From the NCBI RefSeq assembly GCF_949628265.1, contig NC_088786.1, positions 18,807,681 through 18,871,680 of the forward strand: DNA of 64,000 nucleotides, read 5' to 3'. This document shows positions 29,601 to 41,600 of the stretch, piece by piece. The notes under the pieces were generated by a model. That model was given only the letters and a program-made list of their open reading frames with translations, was not told the origin of the DNA and searched no databases. Source of the stretch: Cloeon dipterum (taxonomy: Eukaryota; Arthropoda; Insecta; Ephemeroptera; Baetidae). Positions within the stretch are counted from its first letter, which is position 1, and every line of letters begins with the position of its first letter. A program made the position numbers and the translations under genes.

Positions 29601-32600
29601 TGTGGATAATCTTTGGCTCGTGTTGTTTGTGGTAAATCTAGTGCGAAATCCACTCTAGGATGTTTAACAGAACTGTCTGGCTTCCTTCCTTATTGTTTAG
29701 GAAATTCCGTGTTTACAAATGGATTGATGCAGGACAAAAACAGAAGTAATTTTAAATTTTTGATTACAATTTGCAGTTGATCAAATTTGTAGTGTGAATA
29801 ATAATCTCTAAAATGTGCAATAATCACATCAGGACCAATTAAAAGGTAAATTTCAAATTTTGCCGAAATTCTTGAAATATCTAACGGTTTGTCAACGAGT
29901 TTCTGCTTGATTTCGATTCCTCTCATCGCTATCTATCCAACGGTACGCAAATTATGAGCTAAAATTTCTTCCTGGTGAAATTAATTATGATTTTTTTATA
30001 AGGACAGTGTTTACCGTCTGATTGGCTTGTAATTTTTCTCTCTTTTCCAATTTTCAGAGCATACAAAAATTATTATTCAGAATTTGAATGTGCATATCAA
30101 TTTTAAACTTACATGTAGCTGTAGCTTTCACACAGATCAATTAAACAACTCGTAATTAATAGGGTTTAACTTTAACCTTCAGAGAGCATTTCTAACGAGT
30201 TTCTCACATTCGATTAAACTGGCCTGGACAATTTCAAAACAATTTTCTTTTTTCTGATTCATGACAGTAACAGAGCTTATATAATTACCCCGAAAAGATG
30301 ATGCCTGCTTGCGTGCATTTTGAATAGAAATGCAATAAATCATGCTGCTTAATTAGCTCTTGAGCAAACAGAAATTTATGTTTGCCTGATAATTACTCTG
30401 GACCCAGCATTATGTTCAACTCATCTCCTGCTTTCTTAAAAATTACAAACTGCCGACCTTGTGGGAAATTATAATGAAAAGTATATTATTCACATGCGAC
30501 GGCATTATGTTACTGTTTTTACTTATTCCATATACATATGCATTATAGTCCTTTGTTCGACCGTTTTGGACGGCATAAAAGAGAAATGTTACAATTTGGG
30601 TGCTCCTTTTTTGGACGAAATTTCTATTCCACTTGCGGTCACAATAGAATCGCAAGTTGCACATTTCCCTCTGAGGAGTAAAAATAGCAATTGCGCAACT
30701 TTTATAAGATTCGCAATGGCATAAAACGTAAATGCCCCTTATTAGCCGTAGGAAATATAGGGAAGGCATAAAACACCTCGTGCGCGATTGAAATTTTACG
30801 ACTTCATGCTCAAAATTCCGCACGTCAGCGTTCCGATTAAAAATTTCAAGAGTGCATCGCGGCCTAAACGATCACGACCAGCAAATTTTATAGTATCGCA
30901 CAACTAATTTATGACTCTTACGACTGACCTAAATTGCGGAAAAATTACTTAACAATTCGCCACGCGACCAGCACTATATCGATTTCTAATAAACTAAAAA
31001 TAGGTAATTTGATTCCCGGTCGGAAGGAGCAGCCAAGATTGTCGAAATAAAAAATGGGTATCACGTTTCATTCAGCTGCTGCATTTGAATTAATTATAGA
31101 CTTGTTTGCATCAATAATTAATCAGCCTGGGAGGCCTAGGCGAAATTTATTAATCCCGCCGGCAGCGATTTTGATCTAGTCACAATTGCCAGCGAGAGGA
31201 GGATTGATATGAACGAATTCAACAGCTTTCTTCCGACACATGCGTCCGTTCCGGTTTGCTCTTGAAAGCCCTCCATATTTAGCAGACGAGTGCTCTGGAT
31301 CACTCACGATTTCATTTTTATACTCGAATCGGCGAAATTACTCGAGTGTGTCGATCATTAGGCGCCATTAGTCATGACATTTGCATGCGATCGAACCTTG
31401 AATTTTTCCTCCGAAAATGAAAGTATGCAGAGATCCAATTTGCTCTCGCCCAACAACTTTTCGTTCCAAGTGCATGCGTCGGGATCGGTTTTACGATCGA
31501 AATTACGACTCGGCTAATTGCAACTTGCGATCGCATCCGTAAATCCGTCGAAGAAAGTTGACGACACTCGAGCAAACAATAGTAGTTTATACTTTTTGCG
31601 TTGCACTTTCGATTTCAATAAGGTGGCGGGCGCGACACCTACGGCTCGGTCCGATTTTCTCCGTCGATTTTGTGCACTGCAAAAACGGTACTTAACGGGT
31701 AACCGTGACATTTGCATGCACGCGCAAAAAGCAAATAAAGCCGCGCAGCGCGCTGCCGAATTCGCCGTTTTCACTGCCAACCTTTCACTCGCACGCTTGA
31801 TAATTTTTATGCTGTGCGCCACGAGAGGAAAAAAGACGTTCATAAGTATGCAGTATTTTACGTGCTAAGCCGTTCTAAAGGTCACTGCTCACACTAGGGT
31901 ATAATAAAAAAGCTGCGCCGAAAGCGAGAAATGCTAGACTACGCTGCCGCTACTAAATTATTGCTCGGCCAACCTTCCTTTCTTTCTTTCCATCCAGCCA
32001 CAATTATGTCCAATTTGCGAGACGACGCCGAATTTCTACACAACGTGATTTAATTAGTCAAACGAATTTATTCCTCAGCCTTTTTTATCGTCCTTGGCAG
32101 CCGTTATTAATAACAAACAGCTGGCTATGAATTTCATATTTTTCTTGGTAAGCATTATTTATTTGCACAGCATGAGAATCGAAACTGCCCAGACAGAGTT
32201 GATTTACATCGACGAAACTCGCATTTTCTTAACAAGAAGGGTGATCAATAAATCCGAATCTGAATTGACAAAATATTTGTTTTCAGAGAGAGTAATTTTG
32301 TTTAAAATCGAATAAATTATGATGAACTACATAATTAGAACGAGATTTGCTTTATAATTAAGTGGATATGAAAACATAGAGCAAAAATCTTGGGAAATTA
32401 GGAGAGCTGATGAAATTCTCAATTTTTAACTTAATCTTAAAAAACTTATATCCCCAATTTCCCGGAAAAGTCATTCCGAAATTGCCTCAAAATTACGAGC
32501 TGATATGATTGAAAGCCATAAAAATATTTCTATGGTGCGGAATTGTTTGGAAGAAATCTTTCATAATACTGCCAGACTCTTTCAGAACGCCACTCTGCTG

Positions 32601-35600
32601 AAAATTTAAAACCGAATTTACTCAGATCGTTTGCCAATTCAACCGATATCAATTTATGATAAGAAATTGAACGCTGGTGCCAACAACCAAAGCAACAACG
32701 GTGAAAGGAAAATTTGGTATTCGCAAATCAACCCGGATTCACTGGATCGCAAGTGGCGCACACCTAAATTTTTAACGATTCACGATTTAAGGTGGTTTCT
32801 CATTACACCTCTTTTGTGTAAGCCGCGTTGCACAATGCAACACGCTCTCTCGTGTGGGAGCCTATGGAGAAAAAGTTTAGAGTTTTAAGTGCACTGCCGC
32901 TTTTAACGACCATCCATACCTCCCACGTTTATTTAAACACGCTGTGAGATAACACCTTGTAATTAACGTGATGCACGCAGCTGAAGAGCTGCATGTTATA
33001 ATTTATGTCGCGCCGACCCACGATTTGAATTATTTCGCTGCACAGCAATATGCACTCTCGTTGTTTTCTCCTCACAGTCAGCCTTGTTGGTCCAACGAAC
33101 ACACTCGTTTAATTTTCATAGTGAAAATATTTTCGCAGAAAGCGCTTCACTTCCGGGCAGTGACGAAATTTGAACTTTGTCTGTTACTTCGCGTCATCTC
33201 TGGTGCGTGGTGCGTGCCGAGCTCGTAAATCATTAATTTGCGGGAGAATGCAATTAACCTCGGAAGCGGGAGAGAGAAGGGTCACGTCGCTTGGCACTTT
33301 GACAGCGTCGGAATTGGCGAATGAATTGTGCATAGGCGTTACATATATTTTATTCTGGGAATAGAAACCATTTCACCCTGGCAACAAATTGCTCGCATCT
33401 GTGGGAGTTGCATCACCCAAGAGTCGAGACACACGCTGCTAACTGCGGGCGTCAATATTTGAAAACGGCTTCAAGCCTGTCTATATTTATGTCACACTTT
33501 TTTTCGGCACCGCGTAATCATAGCGCTACTTATTCGTCCCACTTGCAGGCTAAAAGACCGCTTTGTCGAGATTTATGTGAACTGAAAATTGCCAGGTTTA
33601 ACCAATGCTATTAAAAGGGCAAATCGGCAGTTTGACACGTCGGATCGAACGACGCCGCCATTAGCCACACGGCTGCTCGAATCAGGTTTGAGAGCTCATG
33701 TGATAGAGTTGGCAAAACGGAATCACTTTCACTGCTCACCGATGTCATGTTTCAGATAAAAAGCGTAGCTGTTAACAAGAAAAATTGCCTTTTCAAGCTA
33801 GCAATCGTGCTCAAAATTAATCTCTTTTCCTCCTCTGAACTTACATTCCTGAGAAAATATATTGCAATAATAACTTAAAATCTTTACCAGATGACGGAAG
33901 TGTTTGTAATCTCGGGGCTAAGTAACACTCAGAAATATTTCTAGAAAAAATATAGCTGTGTTTTTTAAACCCTGGTTTGAGACAAAAAAGAATTGACGTA
34001 AACGGACTCAATTTACTAATCAATCCGCAGAGGTTTGCAATTTTGTCCGTCCGACTCTTGATGGTAAATTTTCCAATCGCGGAAAAGTGGTACTCCTTTT
34101 TTTAACTCTCCAAAAGTAAAGATTTTCGTAAATATCCCTATTCGGAAAGCTACTAGTCCATTATTCGCCCTTTTATTCCGTGCTGACGTAATATCTATTT
34201 AATCCAGCTGCAAATATTACCCTGCTCACCCAATAATAAAAAAATCAGGCCCCCTGTGGAGAGAAAAGGCAGCAAATTCTTCAACTCCCAATCGAGCAGG
34301 GCCCATGAATATTCTAGTTAAAATCTGTGCTCATTGTTATCTGCATCAGCACGCTTTGTAAAAGTTTGCAAGCACGCTGAATTAGAAATCAGCCATCAAT
34401 GTGTGTTACGTTCCCCGTGACCCACGAGGTGCTGCACATTTGAATACGCGAGCGTAACACCACCCACCGCGGCAACTGCGAGATATCGAGCCTGCTGGTT
34501 TGCGTTTGTCGTGCGTTCTCGCCTCTCAATTAAGCCACCTTTCACCGTTGCGGTGTCATTGTGTTTCCTTCTCTCCAAATACTCCCACAGCAGCAGGGTT
34601 GCAATGCAAGCCTATCACTCGTCTCGATTAGACCCGAAAATTAAACCAATTCATTAGACAGTGGGAGCTGTGCACGCCGATGGGAATGTGACAGACATTT
34701 TCCCAAGGCTCGTGATCGTTGCATAAAATGTATATCTTTGGTAAGCGTGATTTTACTTCTGGAGTTCCTGCGGCCGAAAACAGGCCGGGCTTGACAGAGA
34801 GGCAGGAAATGGCCATAAAACTGTCCGCAAGGTTTTTTTCTTAAAAAAAATACATGGACTCTTTTGCAAACCCTGAAAATAGGTGTAAATTGAATAAAAC
34901 GTGTATAGCTGGTAGAATTCAAGGGAAAAGCCTATAGTCCGCGGTTTGCACTTGAATGTCGGCTGACCTGACCGCATTAAAATCTATCCCCTTTGAAAGG
35001 CGCGACAAACGACACTTGTCAATTGAATTAATCCCCTCGGTCGCTCTCATTCTTAATTACAAATCGAGTCTTTTGTTACTCGCCGCTCGTCGATTCCGGT
35101 TCCGTGATGTGTGTGCCATCATTTGCGCAGATCCCGACCACGACCACACCCTGCTGACCCTGAGGGTGCTTTCATGAAATATCTTCTTTGTTGCTGTGAC
35201 GCGATGCTGCTGATGATTTATCAAGGTCGATCTGCAGCCACTCGCTCCTTTTGTAATAGTTAACCTCTCGTGCAGTTTTTGTTGTGTCCGTCTCTACAGC
35301 AACAACGCCCTTTACGCGGACGTCCTTGCCCAACCTTCATAGGGTATCAACCCTGGCGGGCCTGTTCCCAATGCCAAACCGACGCTTCAATTCAACACGT
35401 GATTTACGTCGTTTGCTGCGTCTCCCCAATCCAACAAGAGAACTCTTAATTTATCAATCGGTCAAGGGTATTTGGAATTGATGCTGCACTTCTCTTTTTT
35501 AGAACAACTATTTCTCAAGGAAAAATTTGTGGGTTTTTTATTTTTCAATTCTAGTATATTAATAAGAAGTTTTTATTTGTTAAAGAGAATTGATATACAT

Positions 35601-38600
35601 TAAAATCGTAGAAACGTTTGTGATATTAATCACGATCTTGTTTTAGCTCATGTCTTTCAACATCGAATTTAACTAAACATAAGATTAATTCAGGGCAGTA
35701 TTTTAATATCCTGCATTCTACATAATTGAGTCACACTTAAAGGTCACTCGAGTTTTGAAATTAAAATAATCATGCAGAGCAGCTTTCTCGATTTACAAAC
35801 AAAATTCCTTTGCGTGAGAGGAATGTTCTACCACCGAGTTGAGAGACGAGTTGTGCGGTCAGCAACTGTCAGCCACTGTGGAGGCAAATCGTTGCCAAAG
35901 GGACAGATTCTGCGGCTGCAGAAATCGCCACATTTGTTTCATGGTTTGCGGTGCGACGCGAATATTTGCCTCGTATTTTCCTAACCCACGTCAAGCGAGC
36001 GAGCGTGCCGAGTCACTCGTGACGCAACTGAAAATAAATAAAATATAATGCACCGCTTCGTGGCGCGCATCCATAAGTAGACGCAAATAGAGTGCTCTCG
36101 CTTAAATTGCTCTGGCCCGAAGAAATAGATTGCATTCGTTACCAAACACTTCAGTATGGAAACAAAGCACGTGGCGAAATCTGCATAATTTTTCCCGCGG
36201 CCAGGACAAAAAAAATCACTCTATATATAGTTTATGCAATAAGTCGCGAAACATGAACTCCCTTAATTGCTCACGCCCTTGAGCGTTTTTATCACGGTTA
36301 TAGTCATTTAATGAGTGTCTTTATTCAATAAACTCTAAATTATTATTTACGCATGGCAGCTCAATTTTTCGCAGTTAATTTGCGATAAAATCGTGCAGGA
36401 AGCGTGTTCCGGGCAATAAATATCCTGATTTGGAGGGTATTGGATTTTTTTGCATAACTCTTGAAGTAAAAATTAGCCAATCCGCCTGCTACAATCGTCA
36501 TCGCAGAAGCACCGATTTTCATGGTTGCGAAATAAATTATTCATCCAATCCACCACGCCCTGCCGCAGCCGCCTAATGAGTAGGCTAATTGATTATCAGC
36601 GCTACGCCCACCCGACTGAAGCCATTTCACCTGCCCGCCGGTGAAAAGTGCAGAAAGAAAGGAAGAAAGTAGCTTTTTGCACCGTACAAGCGAGTCACTG
36701 TTTGCCCAGCAGACTTTTTGCTACTCTACCGCTCTAGTGTGAAAAGACGAAATTGTGTTACACAAACGACTTTTACGAGTGCAATTATTTTGAAAAGGAC
36801 ATTGGCACTGTCTCTAACAGAGTGATTCGCTTTTAATTTGCCATTTTATAACGCGTTTCAAATAATGAAGCCCTTACTAAATTGCGCCCGTTAACTAAAT
36901 TAAAATGTCAACATGATGCCGGAAGAAAGCAAATAATCAAAATTATGCAAGGACGCCTTGATGTAAATCGTACGAAATATATCAAAACCTTCACAACCGG
37001 CAATTCCGGTCTGGTAATTTATTGAACCGATGCACTCCGTTGAGCTGTTTTATTTAGTTGCAACATGCTCTAACTGCACGTTGAGTAAATCTATGGAGTT
37101 GCAAGAATACATAAAATGTGTCTTTTAAGGTTGAGAAATAGCTTGAAACAGCATGAAAACTTTGAGGATGGAATGTTCCAATGAATAATAGAACGCAATC
37201 TTAATTTGTTTAAGTGGATACAAGAAATTAAATTAATTTGAATTGTTGACTGCAATTAGTAGCAAACGCTAAAGTTTCAGTTTGAATAATAATGTCATAT
37301 CAGGCCTTAGTAAGATTTAAATTTCAATATTTGCCGCCGTGTTCTATTCAATGGTGTACGAATTATGAGCTAATTTCCCTTCTGGTAAAAAAGGATTTTA
37401 AAATGTAAGACAGTGCTTGCATGCAAGCATTTGGGCCGATTTTCCTTCAAATTTAAATGAAATCCTAGGAAATTGTTTGCTTTTCCCAATTTACAGAGAG
37501 TATTAAGTTAAAGGAAAAACAATTTTTATTATTTAGCAGTACATCCACTTTAAATTTACTCATACTACTACTGCTTGATCGTGGCTTCTAATTTTTACTT
37601 TGGTTTTCATGAACTAAACCAAATAAAATTTAAAAATTAGAGCTGGAAAAGGACCAACACAGGATTCACTGGAATGTAAATGCCTCTCATAAATTTTGCA
37701 AAGTGGATACACTTATGCTGACACAGCATCGATAAATAAATGAATAAAAACATCTAGCCCCCCTAGAAACCAGTTTCGCAAATAGGAATGTTTTTGAGAA
37801 AAGAAAGATTTGTGGCATCACCTTCCGTGGGCGGTCCAGGTGATAAAATACAACCAAAACTGTCTTATTTTTCATCTAGTGGCTGCACTAACTTTGCCAC
37901 AGAGATAAATAACTGGAGACGCAGTTGGGAAACCAATTCCCGATAATGCTGCGAGGGTCAGCGCATTTGGCGGAGAGTGACCTTGCCTGGAGCGTGCTCG
38001 AGGCGTGTCCTTGGCTTGGGCGTGGTTGGTTCGCCCGCCGCGTTGCTGAACCCTGGCCGATCTCTGGCCGGCAGCAGCTGCAATACGCTCACTGTTACGC
38101 TAGCTCTCAAAAGTTTTGTAACACTCGCTCGATATATTTTCCAGCAAGACAAGACACCTACTACCGCGGAATGTGAAAGCGTAAATATAACACTCGAGTC
38201 GCGGGCGTATTGCTCCAGATCGGCCGAAATGAGCAGCGAAAGATCAAAACGCGGCCCTAGACAATTACATTTTATTTGTTGATGCCCAAATTGCGGAGAA
38301 AGACGCAAATTAACGATTGATTTAAACCCCGGACTGCCAGAAGGGCGTTTCTCGACTCGGCGATTGCATTTTTTACTCCCGCATTACTTGTTTTCCTTCA
38401 ATCCGATAGCAATTAGTCTAGTTAGCCGCAAACGACAGGCGTGATGGTTTAATTAAACTTAATGAATTATATAAACTACCTGTCGCTCGCAGAGTGGGAA
38501 AGATTTATGCCCTCGTGATATTACAAACTGAGCTCATCTTCTTTGGCTGGCCTAATTTGTCCCGAGCCGAAAGAAAGTGCACGGAAAAGAATTAATTGAT

Positions 38601-41600
38601 TGCTGGCTAAACGTTTGTAGCTCTATCACATGCGGCAACCAGGTCAAGCGAGAAAATAAGCACAAAGATTATTACAACGTTGCACTCGACTTGATCGCTC
38701 TCCATAAAATAGCCATAATTTAATCACAATTACAAAAATAAAATATAGTGCGATATTATGATAAATAACGGACTAAATTCTCGTTGCTTACAAAAAACTT
38801 CCTTCTACATCCTTCCGACAAGTTTGGGCGTCACAGATGTGCCCTGTTTCACGATAAAAAACACAATAATAAACCAAATCAATATTTTTGGGCTGATAAA
38901 TTCCCACCTGGAAATTTAAATCATGGAAAAATCCCTCGCGTAGCCCGAAATTCGCGCTTCCGTTTGGATTTGTAGCCTAATTAAAATTTTTTAGATGATT
39001 TTACATGATTCTAAGTATGGTTTAAACGACTTAAATAATAATCGTTGTAAGCTAGAATTTAATACTCCTTTTCCTGCTTCGGACCTTGGGCATCAAAGTG
39101 AGCCAAAACCTTCGAAGCGCTAATTTAACACATCCCATCTCGGTCACCTCTGATCCTCCTTTAAATTTCTTGTTTCCCTCTTGATTTATTCGAGGTGAAC
39201 GATTAAAAAGCACCTCTGAGGCGCCGGGACGAGCTGCCAGAGACCAAGGGTGGAGCCGGGCACCCAATCTGCATACCTGTGGCCTGCAAAAAGACCTTGA
39301 TCGCGGTCACTAGCCGTAATAAAAGCCGGGCAATCTTCGCGAGGCATCGAAAATTATGGCAAGGCCGCGCGCGACGAATAATAATAATTTTCCGCGAACG
39401 CGCAGACAAAAATCATTTTGCAGAGCTTCACTGCCCTTGGCCAAGGCCGGCCGTGAGTCTAATTAAATCTCGAAAGTGCGTGCATTTCTCCGCAACGAAT
39501 TTCGTATTCAAATCAGCCGTCAGCTTCTAACACTTTTGCAAAGGAAAGTGGAAAATAAATTGCTGCTCCGACGACATCGAGAGGATGCGCACAAAATCAT
39601 ATTAGAAATTTAAGGAGACAAGGAGCGGAAGACATTGAGATGCAATAAAATGTATCTTTATGTGCGCATTCGTTCGGATAATGTTGCTCGTTTCCTATCA
39701 CGTGAAATCAGGCCAGTCGACTTTCGATGATACCTTTTATGGGGCAATATATAAGGCGAGGATGAGTCTTTTCTAATTTCCACACTCGAGACGCGAGTGC
39801 ACTTGCACTTTTAATTTTACAGCTTTTGCCTCTTACTTCAATCTTTCGATTTTTAACTGATAATTCCGCCTCTGAAGAAAAATTTCTCCTCACGCTTGCC
39901 AGAACTATTTGCACAAACGCGTAATAAACGTTTCAACAGTTCTTATCCCTAGGAAACTCTCGTTTAATTAATCGCCTTTTTGACGTGAGCAAGTACTCGA
40001 AGCACACACCTGCCGCCTTGCTTTTTCAAGAGCCTGACACTTTCTCTGCTTGCTAGGGAAACGAGTGTGCTGCTCGATATATTTTTTTCTCTCAGCCCGC
40101 ATTCCTAAAATTATCAGCATGTGCTCTAATTAAGTTGCTGTTTTCGTGTGCGTCATTTCTTGATTTTCTACTTTCAGAGTTCCAGGCGGAGGCTCAGAGA
40201 CGAAGAGTCGCCAGCGGACCTAATGGCTCTGCCGAGTTCGACTGTCCCGATGAGTTTGGCTACTACCCCCACCCCACTGACTGCACCCAGTACTATGTCT
40301 GCGTCTTCGGTGGAGCCCTTCTCGAGTCTTGCACCGGTGGACTCATGTACAGGTATGTCACCGATTTTCAACAATTTAATCAATTACTGCCTTCAAATGG
40401 AGTCAATTGAACCAATAAGAGGGTCTTTTAAAACCTATATTCTATTTATGGATTTAATAGTTTTAAAGTTAAATAATCTTACGATTGGATGAAATTTGTG
40501 TAGACCTTAAATATAGTAACTATGTTAAATACACAACTCTTTTCACTAAATAATGTGCGATGGTTACCCTTGAAGGTTAAATCACCTGCACCTATGATAC
40601 GCCTTGAATGACTTGCTGGATCATAAAAGTCGATATGGAAAGGACCTAATTAATCGTGTTTTTTCCTCTTTTAGCCACGAGTTGCAGACCTGCGACTGGC
40701 CTCGCAACGTCGGCTGTGGCGAAAATGCGGCTGCTGCCGCGCCCTCCCAGGGCGTCAGCACTGTCAGGGTGACTGACTCACGAACCAGCACCAACAACTG
40801 GCGCGCTGGCCATTCCACCCCGGCTGCCAGGCCCATCCAACACCAGCAAATCCAGCAGCAGAATCAGGTTTGAAATAATTGTTTTATGTAAACTCTAGAT
40901 CACAGTAAAAGTGGAATATCTTGCGTATTAATTTTTCTTTCAACTTTGAAGAAAAAAGCCTTTATTCTATAAAATTCAATATAAGGTTTTAGAAAAAAGT
41001 TCATTATATTACTGTATTTGTAAATAGAGATGTTTTCTACAATTAAAATATGTTATTTAACCTTAAAATTGTTTTAGTATGAGGATGTTGGAGAGGAGGA
41101 AATTATCGACAGACAGCAGAGAGTGAACAGAGGTCAGCCCAACACTGTTGGTCAGGTGGCCAGAGACAGAGATGGCGCTCGTCTTAGCGTCACAAACATT
41201 ATTCCCGTGAGTTTCGAATAAATGCTGAATTTCATCTTAATTGCCCTAGACTCAGTTCGCGCCTGACATTAGTTCAAATCCCCATTAGAGAGTTAAAAGC
41301 TGAACTTTGCTTGCCATATCATTTTCCTAATCTGATAAAGCGTGCGCGAAGCGTTTCAAATCGGAGGAAATTACGCAAGCAAAGTGCGTAAAATATCGAG
41401 ATTCGATCGGCATTTCCCCGTAGCCACGTAAAAAAAACAATGCATCATTAATTACAGTTGACCCAGATGAAGCAATGGACCAACTAAAGGGGCCAGCCGC
41501 ACTAACTGTCGTTTATTGTGCCTCATTTGTCAAAACTAGAGCAATTTCACACATTAGCCTAAACACTTTTCTTTATACTTGAAGCAGAATAATTATGTCC

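Larger units (their letters stand above)
5538..40177 (+). other. Cda5 intron 1 (34.6 kb)
   Basis: The donor is G|GTGAGT and the acceptor CTTTCAG|AGTT. I find no nested gene: the longest frames (for example 20,742-21,266 and 28,730-29,263) have no family similarity, no signal or repeat structure, and overlap opposite-strand frames. The DNA is AT-rich with GC-richer islands and many TAATTA- and ATGCAAAT-type words, as in regulatory introns. Two pairs of diverged direct repeats (16.7/28.2 kb and 29.7/37.2 kb) and several microsatellites are listed separately. I found no convincing ratchet splice site. The best AG|GTAAGA is at 26,962-26,968, but its pyrimidine tract is weak. Confidence 0.8.
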
